Counted from the stretch's first letter, positions 31,816 through 43,134 are shown. The stretch is DNA of 64,000 nucleotides from Proteles cristata cristata (GCA_017311185.1 JAESUZ010001514.1:1798001-1862000), one strand, 5' to 3'. A program made the numbers and translations. Notes: generated by a model from the letters alone, not told the origin.

Positions 31816-31902
31816 CTGCCTTCTGGGGAAAGCCATGGTGTCAAGTTAGGAGAATATGAGCTTAGGGCAGGGTTTGGAAGGGAATCTCAAATTCCACATT
31901 GT

Positions 31903-32142
31903 TTTTTGTTTTTAAATTTTTTAATGTTTATTTCTGAGAGAAATAGAGACAGAGGCACAGAGAGAGAGAGAGCATGAGCAGGGGAGGGGCAGAGAGAGAG
32001 AGGGAGACACAGAATCTGAAGCAGGCTCCAGACTCCAGGCTCTGTCAGCAAAGAGCCCGACACAGGGCTTGAACCCATGAACTGTGAGATCGTGACCTGA
32101 GCCGAAGTCGGATGCTCAACCAGGTGAGCCACCCAGGCCCCC
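31903..32142 (-). mobile_element. SINEC-type SINE, antisense
   Basis: Tail ATTTTTTAATGTTTATTTCTGAG, GA-rich body, and reversed head GAGCCACCCAGGCCCCCC. ATTCCACATTG before and ATTCCATGTGG after suggest the duplicated target. Confidence 0.9.
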
Positions 32143-32179
32143 CTCACATTCCATGTGGTTTGAAGAAAAACCTCTGACC

Positions 32180-32300
32180 TGGAGCCGGAACCTCCACTCC
32201 CGATTAGCTGTATGACCTGTCGAAAGTCACTTCCCCAGCGGGAGCCTCCATCTCCTGGTCTGTGCAATGGGATGCCTCTTGCCGACCCCTGGGGGGTTCG
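32180..32300 (-). repeat. MIR fragment, antisense
   Basis: GATTAGCTGTATGACCTGTC and CTGTGCAATGGGATGCC fit reversed MIR. Confidence 0.6.
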
Positions 32301-32815
32301 GTTCCATTTGGACGATGGTATCAGAAAGTTTAAAGCAAAAGAATCTGCTTCCAGGGATCCTAGCACCTGTTCTGAAACACACTGCCGTGTTCCAGTCTGA
32401 CTGGGTGTTCAGATCACTCTGCTGGTTACTGAAGAATTTCTCCCTAGACCAGCTGAGGACTTCCAATTTCTTCAAGGCTTAGAGGACCACCTGGCTCAGA
32501 CAGAAGCTCTAATACTCACAGGGCAATCTTGGGGAATGAAAACACTGTGGAATTTTGTAGGGTCGCAGAACCTATTTTTGTCATGTAGGACTGCAATCAT
32601 CGCAGAGCCTGACTCACATTTACCGAAAGCTTCGGCTCTCAGTTCTGCACCGGACAGCGTGGAAGACACAGGGATGAGAAGGGGCGGCCTCCCTGCACCG
32701 AAGAGAAGGACAGCCCTGTGTTGGGATATGACTCCTAGTCAACCTGGCGTTGATGAAGGGAGTGCAAACAGAAGAGAGATGCCTGGGGCACCAGTGGAAG
32801 GGTTATGATCCAGAG
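32300..32815. other. Unassigned intergenic sequence
   Basis: No repeat or coding region recognised. Confidence 0.5.
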
Positions 32816-32819
32816 CTGG

Positions 32820-33300
32820 CGAGCGGTAGTGAAATGAATACTCTCACATGTGGCATGTGAATTGGTGGCACAAAATTTTGCAGAGGGTGATGCATACTAT
32901 CTTCAATGCCCTTAAAGGTGCATACCCCTTCCTCCGGCCATTCCGCTTCTAAGACTAGCCTCGAGAAATGTGTGCTCCGGGCTCGCCCGGGTGGCTCGGT
33001 CAGTCGGTTACATGTCTGACTCCTGATTTCGGCTCAAGTCATGATCTCATGGTTCGTGAGGTCGAGCCCCGCGTTGGGCTCTGCACTGGCATAGTGGAGC
33101 CTGCTTGGGATTCTGCCTCTCTTTCTCTCTCTGCCCCTCCCCTGCTCATGCACATTCTCTCTCTCTCTCTAAATAAATTTTTAAAAAACATTAAGAAAAA
33201 GAGAAATGTGTGCTCTGTGCCTAAGGAGGCACAAGAATATTCATTGCTTTGTTGTTTGAGTGGGTAAAAAGTTGGAAACAGCCTTGGTAGACGTCAGGGG
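32820..33300 (+). mobile_element. Old L1 3' UTR, sense, split by a SINE
   Basis: AAAGGTGCATACCCCTTCCT, then after the SINE GCACAAGAATATTCATTGCT and AAAAGTTGGAAACAGCC, match L1M 3' UTR order. The SINE at 32977-33200 interrupts it. Confidence 0.65.
32977..33200 (+). mobile_element. SINEC-type SINE, sense
   Basis: Head GGGCTCGCCCGGGTGGCTCGG (slightly diverged). GAGAAATGTGTGCTC flanks it on both sides, a perfect target duplication. Confidence 0.92.
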
Positions 33301-33469
33301 GAGTGGCTGCCCCAGGTCCAGCTGGGCTTGGCGTAGTACGTAGCATTTCACAGGCACAAAGATCTCCGTGTAATCACATGGGGAAAAGTCTGAGATACGG
33401 AAATGGGTTCTTATAACCTCAGAACAATACACTTGGCTAAAAACACACAAGCCGCACCATGACGTCATG

Positions 33470-34440
33470 CTTGACACCCACTGGGATGGCTCTGATGAAA
33501 AAACAAACCAACAGACAAACAAACACCAGATAAGGACAAAGGTTGGTGAGGCTGTGGAGAAAATAGAACCCTCATACATTGCTGCTGGGAAAATGAAACG
33601 GTGCGGCCACTTTGGAAAACATACTGCTGGCTCCGCGAATGGTTGAACGTAGAGTTACCATGTGACCCAGTGATTTGGCTCCTGGAGACACAAACAAGAG
33701 GAATGGCACCATTTCACACAACAATTTGTGCATGAATGTTTGTGGCAGCAGCACCCATGCTGACCCCAAAGCGGGAACAATCCACATGTCTGTGAGCTGC
33801 TGAGCGGATACTTAAAATATGGTATTGGGGCACCTGGGTGGCTAAGTTGGTTAAGCGTCCGACTTTCACTTAGGTCATGATCTCGCGGTTCGTGGGTTCG
33901 AGCCCCGCATGGGGCTCTGTGCTGACTGCCAGCTCAGAGCCTGGAGCCTGTTTCAGTCTGTGACTCCCTCTCTCTCTGACCCTCCCCTGCTCACGCTGTC
34001 TATCTCTATCTCTCCTAGAAATAAATAAAACATTTTAAAAAAAAATATGGTATTGCCACGCAGGAGAACATCACTCTGCAGTTAAAAGGAGTGAAGGGCT
34101 GACCCATGCCATGGCCTGAATTAACCTTGAAAACCTTACGCTAGGTGAGAAAAGCCTACCACAAAGACCATATATTTGACGATTCTATATACATATCCAA
34201 AATAGGCAAGAGAGACAGAAAATAGGTGAGTAGTTGCCCACGGCCCAGGGGGGTGATAAGGGATGCAGATGAGAGCTACGTGTGAGGGGCTTATTTTGAG
34301 GTAACAACCATGCTCTGAAATTGGTTGTGCTGTCGTGTCCCAGCCCTGTGGATATACTAAAAGCCACATTTGGGTACACTTAGAATGGATAAATTGTATG
34401 ACATGTGCGTTATATCTCAATAAAGCTCAAAACACATACA
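33470..34440 (+). mobile_element. Old L1 3' end, sense, split by a SINE
   Basis: GGTGAGGCTGTGGAGAAAAT, CTACCATGTGACCC-like ORF2 text and, after the SINE, AATAGGTGAGTAGTTGCCC followed by TTATATCTCAATAAAGCTC, an L1M-type 3' terminus. Coding frames are broken. Confidence 0.8.
33827..34041 (+). mobile_element. SINEC-type SINE, sense, within an L1
   Basis: Head GGGGCACCTGGGTGGCTAAG. AAAATATGGTATTG occurs on both sides. Confidence 0.93.
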
Positions 34441-34492
34441 CACGAATAAATGATTGGCTAAGGAAATTGTGATAAATGTATGATCACAGGCT

Positions 34493-34702
34493 GGGGCGTC
34501 CAGGTGGCTCATTGGGTAAGTATTTGCTTATGGGTTTCAGCTCAGGTCATGATCTCACAGTTCGTGAGATAGAGCCCTGCACTGGGCTCTGTGCCGACAA
34601 CATGGAGCCTTCTTTGGATTCTCTCTCTCCCTCTCCCTCTGTCTCTCTCCTGCTGGTGCTCTCTCTGTGTCTCAAATATAAAAAAATAAAATAAAAAATA
34701 AG
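34493..34702 (+). mobile_element. SINEC-type SINE, sense
   Basis: Head GGGGCGTCCAGGTGGCTCAT, B-box-like GTTCGTGAGATAGAGCCC and A-rich tail. It is immediately followed by an antisense SINE. Confidence 0.88.
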
Positions 34703-34912
34703 CTTTCTAAAATGTTCTATTTATTTTTGAGAGAGAGAGAGAGAGTATGAGAAGGGGAGGGGCAGAGAGAGAGGAAGACACGTAATCGGAAGCAGGCTCC
34801 AGGCTCTGAGCTGTCAGCACACAGCCCAAATGAGGCTCCAGCCTATGAACTACAAAATCATGATCTGAGCCAAAGTTGGATGCTCAACTGACTGAGCCAC
34901 CCAGGAGCCCCA
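34703..34912 (-). mobile_element. SINEC-type SINE, antisense, tail to tail with previous copy
   Basis: TTCTATTTATTTTTGAG, (GA)n, and reversed head GAGCCACCCAGGAGCCCC. With the preceding SINE it forms an inverted pair. Confidence 0.88.
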
Positions 34913-35124
34913 ATACATAAGCATTTTTTTTAAAACAATGTATGTTCATGGAATAAAATGTAATATTATGACAAAGGTAAAAATGAAGAAGTTCCATATG
35001 AAATGATGTGTCATGATCTCTAAGACATATTGCAAAATGAGAAAATTAAGGTATAGAACACTGTGTATAGTACACTCTCCTCATGTAAGAAAGAGGGGAA
35101 GGCATATTTGTTCTTTATGTGTGG

Positions 35125-35470
35125 GCCAGGATTGGCTAACTACGGTCCAACAGCCAAATCCAGCCGGCTGCCTGTCTTGGTGGAGCCAGTGAGCTTAGAT
35201 CGGTGTTTTGATTCTGAAATTAGTTGAAAAGCCATCAAAAGAAGAAGAATATTTCATTACATGTGAAAATGATATAAAATTCACAACGCCTTGTTTTTAA
35301 ATAAAGTTTTATTGACACACAGCCATGCTCATTCATTTATGTATGGTCTGCAGCTGCATTCTCAGTACAATGGCAGAGTTGATTAGTTGTAACAGAGACC
35401 ATAAGCCCAGAGAGCCTAAAGTATTTATGCCCTGGCCATTTACAGACAAGGTTTGCTGACTTCCGTCCTA
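35125..35470. mobile_element. hAT-type DNA transposon copy (Charlie-related), non-autonomous
   Basis: The left end GATTGGCTAACTACGGTCCA and the right end ACAAGGTTTGCTGACTTCCG are rough inverted ends. Inner text such as AATAAAGTTTTATTGACACA and ACAATGGCAGAGTTGATTAG is well known from this mammalian hAT family. The exact RepeatMasker name is uncertain. No transposase frame. Confidence 0.65.
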
Positions 35471-35474
35471 GCTT

Positions 35475-36235
35475 ATCTGGAAAAAAGCACTGGAAATTGG
35501 TGAACCCAAGAGGCTATTCTGGGAAGGCATTGTGAAGCTGGGGGATAGAGTCAGAGGGCATCTTCACTGTATTTTCTTTTGGATTTACTTTTTCAACATC
35601 AACAAAGCAAAACGCTATACATTTCTGCATGTGAACATATTGGGATGCATGTATGTAGAAAATATTTCGCCAGTGATACACCAAATGAACAGTGGAGGTT
35701 ACTTTGAGGGAGGACCTGGCTGGGGAAAATTACGTTGCCACAGTAGTAAATATACTGTTGGAATATCTTACAAAGAGAATCAGTGCGTGCATAACTTGTG
35801 CAATTAAAAATAAAGAATGCGCACTTTCTAGATCTGCACATTCTGGGAGGTTGTGGGCTATGCCTGCCTGGGGATTTGCTGTGGCTCCTGGCCCAGGGTG
35901 GTGACCACTGTAGGTTTTAATCTAGTTATTGAGTGAACGTAGGCACCCAAGAGATGTGTATCTGGAGTACATTGGAAGGAGGGATGCATAGTTCCGAGGG
36001 TGCTGGGGTGGCAGTGAAGGGTGGTCTGGGAAGAAAGGAAGGGAAAGGCAAATAGGGCTGAGCAGGCACATCATCCCTGATGCCATGACAGGCTGAGGCT
36101 ACAGCTTACCATGGTCTTTGGGCGCCCTGGTTGAGGGGTCCTAGCCTTCCGGAGAGAGCTGGGGGCATTTTAGCACTTCTCCTCTCCCATCCTCTGACAA
36201 GGCCCCCCAATGTTTGTCCTTTACAACCTCTCTCT
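35475..36235. other. Unassigned intergenic sequence
   Basis: AT-rich, with small frames on both strands. No repeat or gene recognised. Confidence 0.5.
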
Positions 36236-36239
36236 CTCT

Positions 36240-36461
36240 CTTTTTTTTTTTTTTAATGTTTTTATTTATTTCTAGAGAGAGGGAGAGAGACAGCGTGAGC
36301 AGGGGAGGGTCAGAGAGAGAGGGAGTCACAGACTGAAACAGGCTCCAGGCTCTGAGCTGGCAGTCAGCACAGAGCCCGACACGGGGCTCAAACCCACGAA
36401 CCGCGAGATCATGACCTAAGAGAAAGCCGGACGCTCAACCGACTAAGCCACCCAGGCGCCC
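36240..36461 (-). mobile_element. SINEC-type SINE, antisense
   Basis: T15-run and the reversed head AAGCCACCCAGGCGCCCC. ACAACCTCTCTC lies on both sides as target duplication. Confidence 0.92.
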
Positions 36462-36679
36462 CTGTCCTCTACAACCTCTCTCGAAGGGCACTAGGAAACC
36501 CCAGCTGTGGGCTCGTGCAAACCAGGTCTGCCTGGTGCCCCTGGGAGACGCCCTTTCAGCGAGCACCTCCTGTGCTATAGCCACTCTGAGAGGAGAGATT
36601 CCTCCCACCTGCCGTCCAGGGCTGCGAACTTAGCTCCAGGGACAGCCGGCCACAGGGGTGTCCCCCACGGACTAACTGA

Positions 36680-37100
36680 GGACATGTCTTGTACTGCTTC
36701 TCATCCCTTCTTCCAGAAACCAAGCCCCTATTTCATTCAGGGAACTCCTTATGCTCAGTCCGGGGAGTTTGGATTCCGGACGATACACACGATACAGGCC
36801 TGGCCAATCGGACATTCCATTTCCACGGTCACCCTGATTGGTTCCCTGACTGGCTTGTGATCCAAGCCTCAGGAGTTTTGCTAGGACCGGAGCTGCTACA
36901 GAGGAGAGGCTACGTCTCTGCGGGGGGCGACCCCGTGCACAGCTATGCTTGCACAGCAGCCGGGCGACTTTTCTCCACATGGAGGGCAAGCTTGCGTGAG
37001 AACAAAGCCCTGACAGAAGGAAGTCGAGCCGAGGGCTGGAGACTGATTGATGACATTATTTAAACCGGATTCAGCTACTTTCCAGCCTTGTCAGTTATAT
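36680..37100 (+). repeat. Old interspersed repeat (unnamed family), sense
   Basis: GGCCTGGCCAATCGGACATT, CACCCTGATTGGTTCCCTGA, TTGATGACATTATTTAAACC and CCTTGTCAGTTATATGAATC run in the family's order. A 124-codon frame here is repeat-derived chance coding. Confidence 0.5.
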
Positions 37101-37129
37101 GAATCAAAAATTCCTTTTTTGGCGGGGGC

Positions 37130-37332
37130 AGGGCACCTGGGTGGCTCAGTCCGTTGAGCGGCTCTTGGTTTCGGCTCAGGTCATGATCTCACGGTTTGTG
37201 AGTTCGAGTCCCGTGTCAGGCTCTGTGCGGGGAGCGCGGAGCCTGCTTGGGATTCTCTCTCTCCCTTTCTGCCCTGCCCTACCCTGGTGCTCTCTCTCAC
37301 TCCCAAAATATATAAGTAAATTTTAAAAATCC
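37130..37332 (+). mobile_element. SINEC-type SINE, sense
   Basis: GGGCACCTGGGTGGCTCAGT head. AAAAATTCCTTTTTTGG before and AAAAATCCATTTTGTG after suggest the target. Confidence 0.88.
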
Positions 37333-37504
37333 ATTTTGTGCTGACACTGGTTCTGAGTGGCAAGAATCATGACTGTTACCCAAAGTAGCACACCTCTGGG
37401 TGTGTTTAATGCTAGACCCCAGCCCTTGATTATCCGGGCCTGCTGCCGTTAGCCCCCATGCCCATTTATGAGTCAAATGGGGTCCAGGACATGACTGTCT
37501 TTGT

Positions 37505-37900
37505 TCTTTGAGCTTTATTGAGCATTTCCTGCATGTGAGATGCTGTACCAAGTAGCTTGTATGCATAACCTTGACTTCTCTCAACAACCCTAACAGGTAG
37601 GCTTTACGATTATTATTCTCCTTTTTTAAAGTCTATTTATTTTTGGAATCACTACACCCAACATGGGGCTCGACATCACGACCTCAGGATCAAGAGTCAC
37701 ATGCTCTTTCGACTGAGCCAGCCTGGTGCCCCTATTATTCCTTATTGTTCTCCTTTCTAAGAAGAGGAAGCAGCGGCTTAGGGAGACGATGAAACTGGTG
37801 TAAAGTCGAACAGCTGAGCCCCACGCAGGTGGAGGCAGGACTGGGAGTGAACCATGGAGGGAGCTGGCCCCAGAGCCTGCGCAATTGGCCGCTGCACCTG
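37505..37900 (+). repeat. MIR, sense, split by a short SINE
   Basis: TGAGCATTTCCTGCATGTGA, CAACAACCCTAACAGGTAGG and, after the SINE, GATGAAACTGGTGTAAAGTC follow MIR order. Confidence 0.75.
37623..37731 (-). mobile_element. Short, older-type carnivore tRNA-SINE, antisense
   Basis: CCAACATGGGGCTCGACATC (reversed B-box region) to GAGCCAGCCTGGTGCCCC. It lacks the CT-rich body. Flanking TTATT text is duplicated. Confidence 0.8.
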
Positions 37901-37964
37901 CACTTCTACCCTGACAGAGCAGCAGGGCCACCTGGGCCCATTCCAGGGCCACCCTACTCTGAAT

Positions 37965-38045
37965 GAGTACAGTGCAGGCCTGAGACGGGACCTGGAGATC
38001 TACCTCTTTAACAAATGCCCCAGAGGATACTGATGCCAGAGGTAC
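37965..38045. repeat. MER5-like hAT fragment
   Basis: GGACCTGGAGATCTACCTCT and CCCAGAGGATACTGATGCC resemble MER5 text. Confidence 0.45.
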
Positions 38046-38430
38046 CCAGGGCCTCCCCCTGAGAGTAGCCACTGTCTTCCCCTCCAGGACTTTGGTCCTA
38101 GAAAGCAATTCGGCATTGCCAGACCTATTCTTGCCAGGGCTCAAACTCTGCACTAGCTTAAGAATGATTACGGTGCAAGACAAGCTTCTTTGCTAACAGA
38201 AGGAAACAATAGATCAAGGGCATGTGGGATGAGCAACTCATGCCTGGGTGGAAAACAAAAAAAAATTGAGGAACTGGGGTGCGTGTGTGGTACATGAGGT
38301 TGGTGTGAGGCTACGGACTTTAAGAGGGAAAGGTGTAAGCCAGGGACGAGGGGAAATTAAAATTCGATGGCGTTTCTTAATTTTTCCCCCTGAAAAGAAA
38401 CGGCTCTCGCTGCTCTTAGAGGTGCAATTC
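38046..38430. other. Unassigned intergenic sequence
   Basis: No repeat or gene recognised. Confidence 0.5.
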
Positions 38431-38448
38431 AAAGTTCAAACAAAGCTT

Positions 38449-38672
38449 GGGGCGCCTGGGTGGCTTAGTCGGTTAAGCGTCCGACTTTCGCTTAGGTCAT
38501 GATCTCGCGGTTCGTGGATTCGAGCCCTGCGTCGGGCTCTGTGCTGACTGCCAGCTCAGCCTGTTTCAGTCTGTGACCCCCTCTCTCTCTGACCCTCTCC
38601 TGCTCATGCTGTCTCTCTCTCTCTCCTAGAAATAAATAAAAAACATTAAAAAAAAATAAAAAGCAAAAAAAA
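38449..38672 (+). mobile_element. SINEC-type SINE, sense, with long target duplication
   Basis: Head GGGGCGCCTGGGTGGCTTAG. AAAGTTCAAACAAAGCTT (18 bases) is present before the head and again after the A-rich tail. Confidence 0.94.
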
Positions 38673-38739
38673 ACAAAGTTCAAACAAAGCTTAAAGCCCA
38701 GCGTGAGCTGGGTGTGCTCTTGACACCCAGCTTTTAGGC

Positions 38740-39065
38740 ACGCGGTCCCCTCTAGCTGGAAGGCTATCTCTTCCCTTGCTCTCCTTTGCTTAACAAGCCT
38801 CTACTCATCCTATAGGTCCCAAGTTTGGTTACGTTTCCTCTGGAAAGTCTTCTCTGACCACCCAGTCTAGCTTACGTGCCCCCTGACAGTGCTCTGTTAA
38901 GCTGCCTGCAGGATGCGATGATCTTACACTTGTAGTTTATGTGTCCTCTCACCAGACTATGTGGTCCCTGAAGGAAAGACTGTATCAATACTGTTCTCTA
39001 TTATATTCTCAGCGTCAGGCACACAACAGCAACACACTGAATGAATAAGTAAATGAACGAAGATG
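38740..39065 (+). repeat. L2 3' region, sense
   Basis: TAGCTGGAAGGCTATCTCTT, GGAAAGTCTTCTCTGACCAC, ACTATGTGGTCCCTGAAGGA and ACACTGAATGAATAAGTAAA follow L2 3' order along about 320 bases. Confidence 0.8.
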
Positions 39066-39090
39066 TAATGAAATCAAAACAGAAAGCTCA

Positions 39091-39292
39091 GGGGCGCGTG
39101 GGTGGCTCAGTCGGCTAAGTGTCAGACTTGATTTCGGCTCAGGTCATGATCTCACGGTTAGTGAGATGGAGCCCCACTTTGGGCTCTGCACCGATTCTCT
39201 CTCTCCTTCACTCTCTGTCCCTTCCCCGCTGGCACTCTCCCTGTCTCATGCGCTCTCAAAATAAATAAATACACTTAAGAGAGAGAGGAAAA
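39091..39292 (+). mobile_element. SINEC-type SINE, sense
   Basis: Head GGGGCGCGTGGGTGGCTCAG, A-rich end AATAAATAAATACACTT. Confidence 0.9.
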
Positions 39293-39355
39293 AAGAATAA
39301 TTGAAAAAAAAAACACCCAAAACCTCACTGCAATTACTTGCAGTAATCATTTTTA

Positions 39356-39368
39356 CCACTAGGTGGCA
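39356..39368 (+). promoter_or_regulatory. CTCF-like core
   Basis: CCACTAGGTGGCA matches the CTCF core, with T instead of G/C at the next position. It lies in non-repeat sequence after a SINE. Sequence match only. Confidence 0.35.
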
Positions 39369-39379
39369 TGCCACCATGA

Positions 39380-39685
39380 CATCTCAATAGAGCTGGGAAG
39401 GGAGTGGGGGTAAAATTGAAGGATGTGCAAGTTCATGGGGTGAGGCCAGACCTCCCATGAGACATCCAGTCTACTGCATACTCACAGCTGGAAACTTTTG
39501 CAAGCCCTACATTTGTACGTGTGGCAGTCTGCTCGAGTATTTGCATTACTCCCCATTTCCATCAAGGTTTGCGTCTACACATCAAATGCGTTTTCAAATT
39601 CTCTCCAGTTTCTTCTCTTGCTTAGAATTGTTTGGGTAGTGCTGTCATTGTTGTCTCTGGTGATTTCTTGAACCAGTTTTATAAA
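39380..39685. other. Unassigned intergenic sequence
   Basis: No repeat or gene recognised. Confidence 0.5.
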
Positions 39686-39689
39686 TTGT

Positions 39690-39902
39690 TTTTTTTTTTT
39701 TTTTATTTATGTCTAGGAGAGAGAGACAGCGTGAGCAGGGGAGGGTCAGAGAGAGAGAGGAAGTCAAAGACTCTGAAACAGGCTCCAGGCTCTGAGCTGG
39801 CAGTCAGCACAGAGCCCGATGCGGGGCTCGAACCCATGAACCGCGAGATCGTGACCTAAGCGAAAGTCGGACGCTAAACCAATTAAGCCACCCAGGCGCT
39901 CC
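39690..39902 (-). mobile_element. SINEC-type SINE, antisense
   Basis: T-run, GA-rich body, reversed head AAGCCACCCAGGCGCTCC. TATAAATTGTTTTTT lies on both sides. Confidence 0.92.
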
Positions 39903-39933
39903 TATAAATTGTTTTTTAAAGTGACTATTTAGA

Positions 39934-40120
39934 GGGGCGCCTGGGTGGCTCAGTCCCTTAAGTGTCTGACTCTTGATCTCAGCTCAGGTCATGATCTCAC
40001 CCCTCTCAGCCTCTGTGCTGGTGGGCTGGTGGTGTGAAGCCTGCTTGGATTCTGTCTCTCCTTCTCTCTGCCCCTCCCCCGCTTGTGCTCTTTCTTTCAA
40101 AATAAACAAATAAAAAATTT
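39934..40120 (+). mobile_element. SINEC-type SINE, sense, close to an antisense copy
   Basis: Head GGGGCGCCTGGGTGGCTCAG. AAAGTGACTATTTAGAG before and AAAGTTACCATTTAGAG after are the target copies. The gap to the preceding antisense SINE is about 30 bases. Confidence 0.92.
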
Positions 40121-40121
40121 A

Positions 40122-40595
40122 AAGTTACCATTTAGAGAAGATGAACTTTGTCACTTTTGGAATCTGAGCCCCCACTGGGTCCAATCTTCTATTCTGCAGT
40201 TTATCCAGAACTTCTCTTTTCTGGCTTAGGGACCAGCATGAACTTGCACTTCTCTTATTCTTCCTTTCTATCACCAACACAGGTTGGCTTATTTTTCAAG
40301 AAACCGTCAAAAATTTCTTTTTTGGTTGCTTTTTTGTTTTTACACTACCTCCTGGGTATTTCAGGATATGTGACGAGTGATCGCAACAAAGCAATGCTGA
40401 AATGTAGCCACTGGGCAGCAGGCTGGGCTTACTTACTGGCTGTTAGTATTTCCAGCACACCAGCTTCCCAGGGCTGTGATGGAAATTGGGGCTCAGCACA
40501 ATGCCATATCCATACTTGCCATGAGCATGCAAGTAATTCTTGCATTCTGGTGCATGCAATAATTAAAACCAAAAATCTAAACTGAACAATATCAA
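40122..40595. other. Unassigned intergenic sequence
   Basis: A 145-codon plus-strand frame (40148-40585) fills most of it but shows no domain, signal or family likeness. It is treated as chance. Confidence 0.5.
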
Positions 40596-40812
40596 GGGGC
40601 GCCTGGGTGGCTCAGTTGGTTAAGTGTCCGACTTCGGCTCTAGTCATGATGTCATGGTTTGTGGGCTTGAGCCCTGCGTCGGGTTCTCTGCTGATCGCTC
40701 AGAGCCCGGAGCCTGCTTCGGACTCTGTCTCCCTCTCTCTCTGCCCCTCCCCCACTCATGCTCTGTCTCTCTCTGTCTCAAAAAGAAATAAACATAAAAA
40801 CAAACAAACAAA
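40596..40812 (+). mobile_element. SINEC-type SINE, sense
   Basis: Head GGGGCGCCTGGGTGGCTCAG, tail AAATAAACATAAAAACAAAC. Confidence 0.92.
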
Positions 40813-40814
40813 CC

Positions 40815-42640
40815 GAAGAGTGTCAGAGTGCCAAGCTGAAGACTGTCTGGTCTGATCACAAACCCTCCGGAAGGTAGTGGAAACCTCAGTTTGGCAGAAA
40901 TTCAGTAACCTGGTGGTTTGAAGAAGTCAGGAATTCTGTGTTGGCCTAATAGGGTTAATTCTTCACTAACCTGTTGATGTTCACATGACTGTATTAACCT
41001 CTCTGTCTTTGCTTCCTTATCTCTCCAGTGGAGGCTGAGAGACGGCCAGGCCTGCCCAGCGAGGTGGGGTTCGAGCCTCCTCTTTGTACATATATTTGAC
41101 TTGGAGCTGGTTCCAGACCTAGAGCCACAGAAACACAGTCACAAAGGCCTCTGGCAACCTTGCTTTGCCCGTATTCCCCCGCGGATGCCAGTCTCTGCCC
41201 ATTACAACCTTCGTATCTGAACAGTTTGGGAATTCTTTAGAAATGGGCTTATTTGTACTTTCTGCAATCCAGCTAGAATGACAGCCATAAAGATTGCTTT
41301 GTGGTTCCTTGACTTGTTGATTGAAGGGTGTGTTAGTTAAAAGCTGAGTTAGTTAGTCAAGGGCTTTTTCCCAAGGTTGCCCCAAGCTACACATTGGTAG
41401 TGGGGGTCAGGATAGGGCTCAGGGTTCCTAGCAGCCCAGGTAGGGGTTTCATTCGCCCCTGGCTGTTTCCAGGTATGGGGGGGGGATTAGATAGGAATTA
41501 TTCAATCATAATCCTCCCTCAGTGTGGATATCATGAACCGCTCTCCCCCCAACCAAAATGGATTCAGTGCTCTCCTCACTGTTACTGGCGGGGCCGTGGG
41601 GGGTGGAACAGAACAAAGGACACCCAGCCCCTGACCTCAGACAGCCTATAGTCTAGTCAGGAATACAGTGTTAGTAAACAAAAAAGATAATATAAAAGCA
41701 GGGTCCCTCGTAATTCTAATGTTAGCTCAGGTCATGTGTCCTTTGAAATGAAATACAATGAGCTGGGGCCCTATCCCTCCTCTGTGAAAAGTGTGATGCC
41801 CTCTCAAGGTTTCCACAAATTCCCAGGGGCCTCTGTCATCCCCAAGTCCCCGGGCCCTGGGTTCTTGCTCTTTCTGAGGCTGTTTGAATTCCAGGCAATT
41901 CAGGCTATCTTTCCTTGTTTGACCCCGAATCTCTCCCTCTAGGGCTTTGAGTGCAGCCAACTCTATGATACGATACGTTGGCGTGGCCAACAATAGTCAT
42001 GTCGATCCTGGCCAGCTCTGGGCTTGGAGGCCCCCGGGCCACCCAGCCCTAAGACCTCCTGTCTGGACACCGCCTTTATGGACTTTGGAACTCCATTCGA
42101 GGGCTTGGCTCCATTGCTCTCCGAGTCTACTTTTCTCCCCCCGAGGCTCCCCCAGGAATGCAGTTTTTCTCACTGTATCATTGGGAACAATGGATTCTCC
42201 ACACTCACATATCCCTACCTCCTCGCACACTCCAAGATTCATTAATGCGGTGTGCTAAGGGAACACCATCTGCCTTTTGGCTTTTATACCCTGTGCGGCT
42301 ATGGTTTATTCCCCCCGAACCACATACTTTTATAAAAGAGGCCTTCTTCTTAGGACTTCAGCTTTACTGCAAAGAAAATACAAAAACAAAGCAAAAAAAG
42401 GCCATATGATTTCGGCCTGTTGTCTGTCCTCTCCCACCAGCCTCTCCAAAGAGGTAAATAGTTTCAAGATTTATTTTTCCACTGATAGGAATGATACTTT
42501 CCTTCTTAGAAAACACAAGTCATTATAGTGAGCTTGCGTTTTAAATGACATTGTTTTCTCACTCCCTTTTATAACACGTCTCATTCATTCATTCTTTCGC
42601 TCTTTCAACAACTACGCAGATGTTGTGGGGGTTTAACAGA
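40815..42640. other. Mostly repeat-free intergenic stretch
   Basis: About 1.8 kb with no recognised SINE, MIR or L1 apart from ancient-repeat-like text at 41640-41690 and 42580-42620. No coding region found. It is among the longer apparently unique stretches of the window. Confidence 0.5.
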
Positions 42641-42644
42641 AGAG

Positions 42645-43117
42645 AATTCTGTCTGGGCTAGAGTGATCAGGGCTGACTTCATGGAAGAGGCGGGAGCTGA
42701 CCTAGAACAGCAAGGCTGGGAAGGGCAGAATTTAGTCAGGTGTATACAGAGGGGAGAACAGGTGGAAAGTGGAGGCAGAGATTGATATGTGCAGGGAATC
42801 TATAACCCTCCATTCAATCAACAAGTGTTTCTGTGGCTTTGCACACTTCTGGTCCTGTGCTGGGCACTGCACCAGAGCAATTCCTACGGAGCGGGAGGGA
42901 GGGGAGAAACACAGGGCCGTTGAGCCCCCGGGGTCAGGGTGGGGGGACTGCCTCAAGGGAGATGAGGAGAGGCTGCCCAGGGAGAGTGACATTTACACTC
43001 CCTGGGTAGAACGTGTGGGTAAGCAGACGGAACATTGTTTACGAAGTTACAAGGGAGAGCCTGTAAGGGAATGAAGGAGTCCAACATGGCGGCATCCTAG
43101 GGCTGTGAGGAAGTGGT
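42645..43117. repeat. Ancient interspersed-repeat-like sequence
   Basis: GAATCTATAACCCTCCATTC, AAGTGTTTCTGTGGCTTTG and GTGCTGGGCACTGCACCAGA resemble old, unassigned mammalian repeats. Confidence 0.35.
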
Positions 43118-43134
43118 AAGAAGTGAGGCTGGGA

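Noticed and set aside
36689..37063. 124-codon frame with protein-like composition
   Set aside because: The same DNA is a copy of an old interspersed repeat found several times in the window.
40148..40585. 145-codon plus-strand open frame between SINEs
   Set aside because: No recognisable domain, and its end runs into repeat-like text. Treated as chance.
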